In this document: positions 23,524 to 30,839 of the stretch, piece after piece | Numbering within the stretch: position 1 is the stretch's first letter | How the letters are laid out: every line of letters begins with the position of its first letter | Assembly: GCA_023389895.1 (NCBI GenBank) | Contig: JAEWDX010000075.1 | Location: 1 to 32,109 of the forward strand | Direction: 5' to 3' | Length of the DNA: 32,109 nucleotides | DNA from: Bacillota bacterium | GTDB taxonomy: Bacteria; Bacillota; Bacilli; Bacillales; Cytobacillaceae | Made by a program: the position numbers and the translations under genes | The notes under the pieces: model-generated | Databases searched by the model: none | Told to the model about the DNA's origin: nothing | What the model saw: the letters and a program-made list of their open reading frames with translations, nothing else

Positions 23524-24336
23524 CTACCTACCTGAACCAAATTGGCGATAGGCTCCATGCATAGTTGGTCCAACAAATTGATTTAATTTAAAACCGTGGT
23601 TAATGGCTGCGGTAATGAAATCCTTGGCTGTTTCAACAGCTTCAATGACCGTTTTCCCCTTTGCTAGCTCAGCAGTAATCGCGGATGAATACGTACAGCC
23701 TGCTCCATGAATATACGTTGTTTCAATTCTTTCACTTTCAAAAATCTTGAAATCCTTTCCATCGTAAAGAAGATCAACCGCTTTTTCGTGCTTTAATTTG
23801 CTGCCCCCTTTAATAAGGACATTTTTAGCACCAAGTTCATAGATTTTCACAGCGGCTTCCTTCATATCATCGATTGTTTTAATCGGTCCTGTTTGGGCTA
23901 ATTGCCAAGCCTCGAAAAGGTTTGGTGTGACAACCATTGCACGGGGAACGAGAATTTCTCTAAGCGCATCAGCCGTTTCAGGATGGAGGACTTCATCTTC
24001 ACCCTTACATACTAATACAGGATCAATGACAACACGATCCCATTTATTATCATCAATTGTTTTTGCCGCAAGTTCAATAATTTCAACAGAACCGAGCATT
24101 CCTGTTTTCATAGCGTCAACGCCAATTGAAGTAACGGTCTCAAGCTGAGCTTTTAATGTTTCAATCGGAATTGGGAAAACGCTATGGCTCCAATTAGTTG
24201 GACTCATTGTTACGATCGTTGTGAGAGCGGTCACTCCATATACACCAAGCTCTTGAAATGTTTTTAAATCAGCCTGAATACCAGCTCCACCACTCGTATC
24301 GGACCCAGCGATTGTTAATACTTTTTTCATTGACAT
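23524..24336 (-). CDS. pdxK: Pyridoxine/pyridoxal kinase PdxK (ThiD-like fold)
   Basis: A 270-residue kinase that phosphorylates pyridoxine, pyridoxal or pyridoxamine for vitamin B6 salvage. The ThiD-type fold is shown by TIAGSDTSGGAGIQADLKTF (8-27), MKTGML (76-81) and VVTPNLFEA (135-143). Cys110 (in VLVCKG) and Cys214 (in HGAGCTYSS) sit at exactly the positions of the Cys pair known from Gram-positive pyridoxal kinases, rather than the Asp of HMP kinases. That argues for PdxK over ThiD and supports the start at 24336. The start is also preceded by AAAGGGG at 9 bases. An extended -10 (TGTTATAAT, minus strand) lies at about 24398-24390. Confidence 0.9.
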   Translation of the reverse strand: MSMKKVLTIAGSDTSGGAGIQADLKTFQELGVYGVTALTTIVTMSPTNWSHSVFPIPIETLKAQLETVTSIGVDAMKTGMLGSVEIIELAAKTIDDNKWDRVVIDPVLVCKGEDEVLHPETADALREILVPRAMVVTPNLFEAWQLAQTGPIKTIDDMKEAAVKIYELGAKNVLIKGGSKLKHEKAVDLLYDGKDFKIFESERIETTYIHGAGCTYSSAITAELAKGKTVIEAVETAKDFITAAINHGFKLNQFVGPTMHGAYRQFGSGR

Positions 24337-24484
24337 GAATATACGCCCCTTTAAATTCTGTTTCAGATAATTTGGCAAGTTATTATCAAATTATAACAAT
24401 TTTTAATTCGAGAATAAATGTTTTTGATTTTTATACTATTATTTCCACTTTATTTTTCCTATCATTAGAATTAGGTGATGAATG

Positions 24485-25156
24485 ATGAGAAAGATATTAT
24501 ACATAGAAGATGATCGAGAAATTGCTAGCTTTGTGAAGGAGGATCTAGAACAAAGAGGGTTTGAAGTTGAATGGCTTACTTCTGGTGAAGGGGCTGAAAA
24601 AGCCGTCTTAGAGAGTGAGCTTGTTATTTTGGATGTTATGTTGCCAGGACTTGACGGCTTTTCCGTTGGTCAAAGATTAAAGAAAGAGAAACCCACTATC
24701 CCCATTATAATGCTGTCAGCTCGAACAGCGGTAGAAGATAAGCTCCAAGGTCTGCAGTTTGCTGATGATTACTTAACAAAGCCATTCCATCCAGATGAGC
24801 TTGCCGCTAGAATTGAAGTGCTATTAAGAAGGGTGGGGCAATCAATCGCAAATGAGCTATATATAAAGCATATTATCGTACATCTCGCTGAAAATAGCAT
24901 TGTAGACAGTCGTACGGGTGAGGAAATTATCTTAACGGGAAAGCAATATCAGATTTTTATGTACTTTTTGCGACATCCGAATCAAATTTTAACGAAGGAA
25001 CAGATCTATGAAGCTGTTTGGGAGGAACCATATATCGAAGGGGACAAAACATTAATGGTCCATATTCGTTATCTCCGGGAGAAGCTTGAAGTCGATCCAA
25101 GCACACCAGAAATTATTGAAACGATTCGTGGCATTGGCTATCGGGTGAAGCAATGA
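24485..25156 (+). CDS. OmpR-family response regulator of an antimicrobial-peptide-type system
   Basis: A 223-residue regulator. The receiver domain (1-120) has the acidic pair Asp9-Asp10, phosphorylation site Asp50 (in LVILDVMLPG), Ser78 and Lys99 (in YLTKPF). The winged-helix DNA-binding domain fills about 130-223 and ends IRGIGYRVK. Before ADDYLTKPF one conserved Gly is absent (QFADDY instead of the usual xxGADDY), a one-codon deletion. Of two adjacent ATG codons the second is chosen, since AGGTGA lies 6 bases before it. It overlaps the kinase gene by 4 bases and heads a five-gene set with the ABC transporter, which it probably induces. Confidence 0.88.
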   Translation: MRKILYIEDDREIASFVKEDLEQRGFEVEWLTSGEGAEKAVLESELVILDVMLPGLDGFSVGQRLKKEKPTIPIIMLSARTAVEDKLQGLQFADDYLTKPFHPDELAARIEVLLRRVGQSIANELYIKHIIVHLAENSIVDSRTGEEIILTGKQYQIFMYFLRHPNQILTKEQIYEAVWEEPYIEGDKTLMVHIRYLREKLEVDPSTPEIIETIRGIGYRVKQ

Positions 25157-26505
25157 AGCTAAGAAATTCATTATTAACACAATATTTATTAATTATTTCA
25201 TTAGCGATCATTATTTTACCAGTCTCACTCACGGTAACGTCTATTTCATTTTTCACATTTTTTAGTGAAGATCTCCCGCAAAATATTTATCAAAATGGGG
25301 ATGATTTAGAAGAAATTTGGCACGATTTTGCCGAAACCTTGGGTGATGGAACGGATGAATCTGTAATTGAACAATTAAATAATTTTAAAGCCCAATATTC
25401 AGAAGCGAGCATGTATTGGGTGAATGAGGAGGGTGAAACAAAGTATAAGCTTCCAGATAATTTAACAGTTCCATCTTCTTGGTCTCCATCCCAAACGATT
25501 GATTTTATGAAAACGCATCGTGGGCAGGAGGTTGATCCGTTTACAGCTGTTGCCTTAATTGGAGAGGAAAAGAACGAAGGATTTATCGTTTTACAAATTC
25601 CTCGATCCGTCATGAAGCCAACAGGAATTAGCTTGCAGGAGAAGTATGGCTATTTAATCTTCGTTATGGTTATTGCTGTACTGGCGATCTTTATTTTTAT
25701 ATCATGGATTTTCTTTTACAAAATTCGTAAGCGTTTATTGAGGCTGCAAACAGCGATGCATAATCACGAAGGGGAGGGAATCCCTGATTCGATTTCTGTT
25801 TATAAGAAGGATGAAATTGGCCAGCTTGAAATGTCCTTTAATGACATGATTGAAAAGCTTGAAAGTAGCCGCAAGCGGGAGAAAGAAGAAGAGATGCTAC
25901 GCAGACAATTGATTGCCAATCTTTCACATGATTTGCGGACACCACTAACAACGATTAGAGGCCATGCGTATCGTTTAAATAAAGAAACACTAAGTGAAGA
26001 AGGAAAGGAGTCGCTGCAATTAATTGATACGAAGGTTAGTTATTTAAGCCAATTAATTGAAAATCTCCTTTCCTATACATTGTTAACATCAGGGAAATAT
26101 CCATATCAACCACAAAAAACAGATATCGTAAGGCTTGTGAAAACAAGCTTTGCTGCCTGGTATCCTGTTTTTGAAAATTTGGATTTTCAATTGAATATTG
26201 ATTTTCCAGATGGAACCTTTTATTGGGAAATTGATTCACAATGGCTAGAACGGGTATTAGATAATTTTTATCAAAATATTAACCGTCATGCACGGGAAGG
26301 AAAATATATTGGTGTAAGGATCGATGTGGAGAAACAGCAAATTATGATTGAAGATCATGGTCTGGGGATGAGCGGGGAATCGTCTGGAAAGGGTGCGGGA
26401 ATCGGTCTTTCTATCGTGTCACTTATGCTTAAGGATATGAACTTAGGCTGGGAAATTAACACAGGTAAAAATGGAACAATCATTAAAATAGAGAAAAAGT
26501 TTTGA
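25153..26505 (+). CDS. Sensor histidine kinase
   Basis: A 450-residue membrane kinase, partner of the regulator before it (ATGA overlap). Membrane helix 1 is at about 10-35 and helix 2 at about 167-190. Between them is an extracellular domain of about 130 residues, acidic at its start (EDLPQ to EEIWHDF), which could meet cationic peptides. A HAMP linker (about 190-245) is followed by the phospho-acceptor His259 in NLSHDLRTPL, then the ATPase domain with N-box DNFYQNINRHA, D-box EDHGLGM and G-box GKGAGIGLSI. Linked genes suggest sensing of a lantibiotic or another cationic peptide; this is inference. Confidence 0.9.
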   Translation: MKLRNSLLTQYLLIISLAIIILPVSLTVTSISFFTFFSEDLPQNIYQNGDDLEEIWHDFAETLGDGTDESVIEQLNNFKAQYSEASMYWVNEEGETKYKLPDNLTVPSSWSPSQTIDFMKTHRGQEVDPFTAVALIGEEKNEGFIVLQIPRSVMKPTGISLQEKYGYLIFVMVIAVLAIFIFISWIFFYKIRKRLLRLQTAMHNHEGEGIPDSISVYKKDEIGQLEMSFNDMIEKLESSRKREKEEEMLRRQLIANLSHDLRTPLTTIRGHAYRLNKETLSEEGKESLQLIDTKVSYLSQLIENLLSYTLLTSGKYPYQPQKTDIVRLVKTSFAAWYPVFENLDFQLNIDFPDGTFYWEIDSQWLERVLDNFYQNINRHAREGKYIGVRIDVEKQQIMIEDHGLGMSGESSGKGAGIGLSIVSLMLKDMNLGWEINTGKNGTIIKIEKKF

Positions 26506-26508
26506 AAT

Positions 26509-26638
26509 GGGGCTGTCTAAAAAGTCCAATTTAGAGTAAATACACTAAAAATCAAAACCAAAGAATGTTGATTTTACGGCATTCTTGGGTTTTGATTTTT
26601 TAATTTTCAAGCTGAAATATTACTTTTTGGACAGCCCC
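26509..26638 (-). repeat. 130-bp palindromic element, copy 2 (MITE-like)
   Basis: Inverted copy of the element at 12589-12718, same length, about 97% identical. It starts 4 bases after the kinase stop codon and separates the two-component genes from the ABC genes. It may therefore attenuate read-through into the transporter. Ends are GGGGCTGTC and GGACAGCCCC, with a central hairpin. Confidence 0.8.
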
Positions 26639-26717
26639 TTTTTTTAAACAGAATTTAAACTTCACCCATTCTTTGTTTTAACCAGCTATGGATAAGATTG
26701 TACTTGAGGTGATAAGG

Positions 26718-27632
26718 ATGAGTGAATATATTATTGAAACGAATAAATTAACGAAGAAATTTAAAAACAGATATGCCGTTGAAAGTGTTGATCTAAAAAT
26801 TAAACAGGGAGAAATCTATGGCTTTCTCGGTCCAAATGGGGCAGGAAAAACAACAACCATTCGGATGCTGCTTGGTCTTGCTAGGCCAACATATGGCTCC
26901 ATTCACATTTTTGGAAAGGATATGAGGAAAGAAAAGCTTTCTGTCTTAAGGAAAGTAGGGGCGCTCGTTGAGTATCCTTCCTATTATGGTCATTTAACAG
27001 CTTACGAGAATCTAGAAGCGATCCGAATTTTACTGGATGCTCCGAAATCAAGAATAGATGAAGTTCTTTCCATTGTTCGACTATCAAAAGAAGCCAAAAG
27101 ACCAGTGAAAGGATTTTCACTTGGGATGAAGCAGAGGCTTGGGATTGCTGCTGCCCTTTTAGGTGACCCGAAGCTGCTCATTTTAGACGAGCCGACGAAC
27201 GGTCTTGATCCATCTGGAATATTAGAAATGAGAGAATTAATTAAACGCATGCCAAAAGAACAGGGGATCACGATCGTTGTATCAAGCCACTTATTATCAG
27301 AAATTGATCAAATGGCGACACAGGTTGGGATTATTTCGAAAGGAAAAATGATTTTTCAAGATTCAATTGAAAGATTACGAGAAAAGTCAACAAGTAAAAT
27401 TAGTGTGAAAGTAGATGAAGCGGAGCAAGCCTGGAGAATGCTCCTATCAAATGGGATTCAGGCGGAGATGGAAAATAACCAATTATATTTGCCTCATTGT
27501 TCAGATAAAGCGGTAGCCGCTGTTATTAGCGAGCTAATTCATCATCATTTTTCTGTTTATCGGGTTGAGGAAGAGAAAAGATCGCTTGAAGATATTTTCC
27601 TTGAGCTAACTGGTGGGGGGGCGAGCTTGTAA
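26718..27632 (+). CDS. ABC transporter ATPase, lantibiotic-protection (SpaF/CprA) type
   Basis: A 304-residue ATPase. Walker A GPNGAGKTT (about 38-46), signature FSLGMKQRLGIAAALL (about 133-148), Walker B LLILDEPTNGLDP (about 152-164) and H-loop SSHLLSE are in order. About 80 C-terminal residues form the extension usual in bacteriocin-immunity ATPases. A reading frame opens at 26688, but the ATG at 26718 follows GAGGTGATAAGG and the domain homology starts there. The stop overlaps the next ATG by one base. It is followed by two ABC2_membrane_4 permeases, the composition of SpaFEG, NukFEG and CprABC, which protect cells from lantibiotics and cationic peptides. Confidence 0.88.
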   Translation: MSEYIIETNKLTKKFKNRYAVESVDLKIKQGEIYGFLGPNGAGKTTTIRMLLGLARPTYGSIHIFGKDMRKEKLSVLRKVGALVEYPSYYGHLTAYENLEAIRILLDAPKSRIDEVLSIVRLSKEAKRPVKGFSLGMKQRLGIAAALLGDPKLLILDEPTNGLDPSGILEMRELIKRMPKEQGITIVVSSHLLSEIDQMATQVGIISKGKMIFQDSIERLREKSTSKISVKVDEAEQAWRMLLSNGIQAEMENNQLYLPHCSDKAVAAVISELIHHHFSVYRVEEEKRSLEDIFLELTGGGASL

Positions 27633-28339
27633 TGTTTGCCACTTTAGCATCAGACTTAATCAAAATTAAAAGAAAAATGATTTGGTTTCTCATTTTTCTC
27701 GGTCCTTTCGGCGTTATTGCCTTAGAAGCCGTTAATTTCGGCCTGCGTTATGATTATTTAACAAAGATTTATGAAGCTGATTTATGGGGTGGGCTTATTG
27801 GTGAGGCTGGATTTTTAGCTATTCCAGCCCTCATGCTCGGTCTTGCTATTATTGCCTCCATGATTGCCGGCATTGAACATCAAACAAATTCTTGGAAACA
27901 GCTTTTAGCGCTGCCAATTTCCAAATTTCGTGTTTTTACAGGGAAGTTTCTTTTAGCGCTGATTTTATTATTTGTTTCAAGTACGTTTCTATTTATTGGC
28001 ATCATTATTCTAGGAATTTGTTTGAAATTTGGCATGGAAATCCCTCTCGCTGAGTTATTAAAAATGGCGTATTTCCCATTCCTTGCCTCCATGCCGTTTA
28101 TTGCTTTTCAAATTTGGTTATCGATAACGGTAAAAAACCAAGCGATTCCGTTGACGGTTGGCATTTTAAGCATGATTTTATCTCTAAGCGCATTCAATAT
28201 GTCCGATTGGTTTCCATGGAATTGGCTTTATTTGAAGAGCTGGAGCAATCCCCTTTATTCCGCGCTTGCAGGGCTTAGCTTAGGATTGATCATCTATTTA
28301 ATCGGATTGGCTGATTTTGGTAGAAAGGATGTGCAGTAG
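27632..28339 (+). CDS. ABC permease, lantibiotic-protection type, subunit 1
   Basis: A 235-residue membrane protein with about six helices (about 14-35, 60-85, 105-130, 148-165, 170-188, 205-228). The IEHQTNSWKQLLALPISKFR segment after the second helix is typical of the SpaE/MutE/CprB permeases. It overlaps the ATPase stop by one base (TAATG) and abuts the next gene with no gap. It probably forms a heterodimer with the following permease. Confidence 0.85.
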   Translation: MFATLASDLIKIKRKMIWFLIFLGPFGVIALEAVNFGLRYDYLTKIYEADLWGGLIGEAGFLAIPALMLGLAIIASMIAGIEHQTNSWKQLLALPISKFRVFTGKFLLALILLFVSSTFLFIGIIILGICLKFGMEIPLAELLKMAYFPFLASMPFIAFQIWLSITVKNQAIPLTVGILSMILSLSAFNMSDWFPWNWLYLKSWSNPLYSALAGLSLGLIIYLIGLADFGRKDVQ

Positions 28340-29065
28340 ATGGGAAAGGTATTAAGAGTAGAATTTTTAAAGCTAAGAAAATCGCCTATTTGGTTGCTTG
28401 TTTTTATAAGCCCGGCATTAGCAACGCTAGTAGGATATGGGCAATCCGTTGAAGATATTCCGTTTAAGTGGGAGATGACATTAGGCTCGATGGCCTTTAT
28501 CCATGCCCTTCTTTTCCTGCCTTTATTAACAGGTGTTTTTTCAGCATTTGTTTGTCGTTTCGAACATATTGGCGGAGGCTGGAAGCAGCTTCTTGCGATG
28601 CCAGTATCCCGTGGCAATGTTTTTGTGGCGAAATTTATTATCGTGCTTGGTTTACTTGCCTTAACTCAGGTCTTATTTGCTGCGGGACTGTTATTCATTG
28701 GGCAGGTAAAGGGCTTTGCTGAAGTCATCCCATGGAAGATGATTTTGACAAGTATGCTTGGTGGCTTGCTTGCTTGTATGCCGCTTGCAGCCCTTCAGCT
28801 CTTCGTCTCGACTGCTTGGACAAGCTTTGCTGCGCCATTAGCGATTAATGTTGTCTTCACCCTGCCTAATATTCTAGTTGTTAACTCAGCGGAATTTGGT
28901 CCTTACTATCCATGGGGTCAGCCATTTCTATTGATGCTGCCAGGATCAGAGGATAGCTTTGGAGCATTAAATGTTCCACTTGAGACATTATTAATAGTCA
29001 TTCTAGGTAGTTTCATTCTTTTCTTTCTCGCAGGATTCACTTATTTTCAGAGAAAGGAAATTTAA
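28340..29065 (+). CDS. ABC permease, lantibiotic-protection type, subunit 2
   Basis: A 241-residue membrane protein with about six helices, related to the previous gene. The matching loop reads FEHIGGGWKQLLAMPVSRGN. It starts directly after the stop of subunit 1 and ends the operon. Its stop is followed by a long convergent gap with tandem repeats and no clear plus-strand terminator. Confidence 0.85.
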   Translation: MGKVLRVEFLKLRKSPIWLLVFISPALATLVGYGQSVEDIPFKWEMTLGSMAFIHALLFLPLLTGVFSAFVCRFEHIGGGWKQLLAMPVSRGNVFVAKFIIVLGLLALTQVLFAAGLLFIGQVKGFAEVIPWKMILTSMLGGLLACMPLAALQLFVSTAWTSFAAPLAINVVFTLPNILVVNSAEFGPYYPWGQPFLLMLPGSEDSFGALNVPLETLLIVILGSFILFFLAGFTYFQRKEI

Positions 29066-29308
29066 TTTAAATATATTGAAATAATAAGAGCTTGCGCATA
29101 AAAAGTAGTGGACGGGTAAAAGGAGCAACTTTGGGAGGCGCCTCGGTGAAAAGGTGCAAAAGCAGCAAACTTCTTGTAACCTTGCTAAAAAGATGCTCTA
29201 ACGAAGCTGAAAACGGTAACTTTTTCAACGAAGTTCCCGAAAGATAAGCCCCATTGCGTGCCTGAGTCAGCGGCATTTCTGCTTCCCCTGGCACGATTAA
29301 CGATTGCA
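29066..29308. other. Non-coding first part of a 560-base convergent gap
   Basis: About 240 bases without a recognisable gene, more GC-rich than usual non-coding DNA here. A minus-strand open frame of 80 codons exists but has no ribosome site and no recognisable protein. It may be decayed coding or repeat sequence. Confidence 0.4.
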
Positions 29309-29534
29309 AATCAAGTCAAAGTAAGCGAAAAATGAGTAAAGTTGACACGCAACGATGTGAATCAAGTCAAAGTAAACGAAAAATGAGTAAAGTTGACACG
29401 CAATGGTGCGAATCAAGTCAAAGTAAGTGAAAAATGAGTAAAGTTGACACGTAACAGTCCGAATCAAGTCAAAGTAAACGAAAAATGAGTAAAGTTGACA
29501 CGCAATGGTGCGAATCAAGTCAAAGTAAACGAAA
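29309..29534 (+). repeat. Tandem repeat, exact 51-bp unit, 4.4 copies
   Basis: Units start at 29309, 29360, 29411 and 29462, with a partial unit at 29513. Each begins AATCAAGTCAAAGTAA, then CGAAAAATGAGTAAAG and TTGACACG, with a variable CGCAATGGTGCG end that can pair with itself. Copies differ by only a few bases. It lies between the convergent ABC permease and orphan response regulator genes. Because 51 is divisible by three, a frame stays open on the minus strand, but it lacks a ribosome site. Confidence 0.9.
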
Positions 29535-29586
29535 GCGAAAGGAACAACGTCCCCCAACTCTGCCGAAGAGCTACCCAAAAAGAAAC

Positions 29587-29617
29587 AAAGAGGTTACCGA
29601 TTATCGGTATCCTCTTT
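29587..29617 (-). terminator. Terminator of the orphan response regulator
   Basis: AAAGAGG-T-TACCGAT pairs with ATCGGTA-T-CCTCTTT, a long stem with almost no loop. On the minus strand it is followed by GTTTCTTTTT. Confidence 0.75.
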
Positions 29618-29625
29618 AGAATTTG

Positions 29626-30318
29626 TTAAGTAGTAAATTTATATCCAATTCCTCTAACCGTTTCGATAAAAGGATAGTCGGAGTGCACGGCGATTTTTTC
29701 TCTTAAATGTTTAACATGAACATCGATCGTTCGCTCATTAATTGCTTTCTCTTCATTTTTATAAATAATTGAGATGATTTGGTCTCTAGTAAACACTTGA
29801 TCTGGATGGGTCATGAAAAGATAGAGTAGCTTATATTCAAAAAGAGTTAAATCGAGCATCACATCCTCGAATCTTGCTTTGCCGATGATTGGTTTAAGTG
29901 TCAGTCCTCGATAGCTAATCTTACTGCATCGGTTTGATGTTCTTCTTAGCACCGTTTCGACCCGCGTCACTAATTCCTCAAGACTAAAGGGCTTTGCCAT
30001 ATAGTCATCGGCACCTAATTTTAATCCCTCAATCCGATCCTTTTCATCTTGATAGGCTGAAATCATGATAATCGGGACATTGCTTTTTAATTCAGTGCGT
30101 AGCCATATACATATTTCTTTTCCGTTTAAACGAGGAAGCATAATATCTAAGATTATGAAGCAAGGGTCATATTTAAGATATTGTTCTTTCGCCTCAAATC
30201 CATCAGCTGCTTCTAAAACCTCAAATCCTATTTTCTCTAAAGCGATTTTAATGATACGTCTAATTCGCTCTTCATCTTCAACAATGAGAATCGTTTTTCC
30301 ACGCAGTTTTTCCTTCAA
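29626..30318 (-). CDS. Orphan OmpR-family response regulator
   Basis: A 230-residue regulator with receiver domain (about 8-125; acidic pair in VEDEER, phospho-Asp in FIILDIMLPR, Lys in YMAKPF) and winged-helix domain (about 140-230, ending VRGIGYKF). No histidine kinase gene adjoins it: upstream is 521 bases of non-coding DNA and downstream a convergent gap. The first possible codon is TTG (30318) with only a weak GAGAT before it, and there is no ATG near, so the start is uncertain. A distant kinase must serve it, or it works without one. Its target is unknown. Confidence 0.85.
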   Translation of the reverse strand: MKEKLRGKTILIVEDEERIRRIIKIALEKIGFEVLEAADGFEAKEQYLKYDPCFIILDIMLPRLNGKEICIWLRTELKSNVPIIMISAYQDEKDRIEGLKLGADDYMAKPFSLEELVTRVETVLRRTSNRCSKISYRGLTLKPIIGKARFEDVMLDLTLFEYKLLYLFMTHPDQVFTRDQIISIIYKNEEKAINERTIDVHVKHLREKIAVHSDYPFIETVRGIGYKFTT

Positions 30319-30481
30319 AAGATCTCAATCCCTTATCCTATATTTAAAGAAAAATGTACTGTCTATTATTGATCTTATTATATAGAAGAAACCTGGTATT
30401 TTGGGTAAAAAAGAAATTTTAGGAATGTAACAAATATGTGAATAAAAGCTAATGTTTATCTTTTTATTTCATTTTCAAAGG

Positions 30482-30495
30482 TGAAAGCGCTTTTT
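30482..30495 (+). promoter_or_regulatory. Weak cre-like site
   Basis: TGAAAGCGCTTTTT matches the CcpA consensus TGWAANCGNTNWCA at 12 of 14 positions, with a symmetric AAAGCGCTTT core. It is about 200 bases upstream of the sigma-54 promoter. Confidence 0.35.
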
Positions 30496-30695
30496 TGTAA
30501 AAAAACTTTAACGTTATGGAGAGTTAGATTGATACATCGCGCTTACATGCTGGTAAAAATATTTAACGTGTAAAAAATACTTAACAAAAAGATAAATAGC
30601 TCTATTTTTTTACTGATCATTTTCCGGCAAAATCCGTATTTAGGACAGAATTTTATTAAAAAAACTATTTTTTTTAGATGAAAGGCCTCAAAGTT

Positions 30696-30712
30696 TTGGC
30701 ACGGTATTTGCA
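30696..30712 (+). promoter_or_regulatory. Consensus sigma-54 (SigL) promoter
   Basis: TTGGCACGGTATTTGCA matches the -24/-12 consensus TTGGCACG-N4-TTGCA at every fixed base, with the required 10 bases between GG and GC. Predicted transcript start is about 30723, some 115 bases before the ATG at 30840. Confidence 0.85.
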
Positions 30713-30817
30713 TTATATATTAGCGACATGGGGGAATTATAGATTTACTTGTTCAATACTTCACAAAAACTATTTATTTGAGGGAGGTAGAAAGCTAGAA
30801 AATTATTTTGAAGTAAG

Positions 30818-30831
30818 TGAAAGCGTTCAAA
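30818..30831 (+). promoter_or_regulatory. CcpA-binding cre site in the leader
   Basis: TGAAAGCGTTCAAA fits TGWAANCGNTNWCA at 13 of 14 positions. It lies downstream of the sigma-54 transcript start, where CcpA would block elongation, giving carbon catabolite repression. Confidence 0.65.
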
Positions 30832-30839
30832 TATAAAAA

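Larger units (their letters stand above)
30319..30839. other. 521-base regulatory region before the CaiT-like gene
   Basis: No gene. It holds the sigma-54 promoter at 30696-30712, a good cre at 30818-30831 and a weaker cre-like palindrome at 30482-30495. A perfect 8-bp palindrome TAACGTTA at 30509-30516 and an imperfect TTTAACGTGTAAA near 30570 lie 120-190 bases upstream of the promoter, where sigma-54 activators usually bind. Confidence 0.6.

Noticed and set aside
29067..29309. Minus-strand 80-codon frame before the 51-bp repeat
   Set aside because: No ribosome site, no known motif and odd composition; listed only as non-coding sequence.
29297..29578. Minus-strand open frame of 93 codons encoding 17-residue repeats
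   Set aside because: It follows from the 51-bp DNA repeat, starts at TTG without a ribosome site, and has no recognisable protein character.
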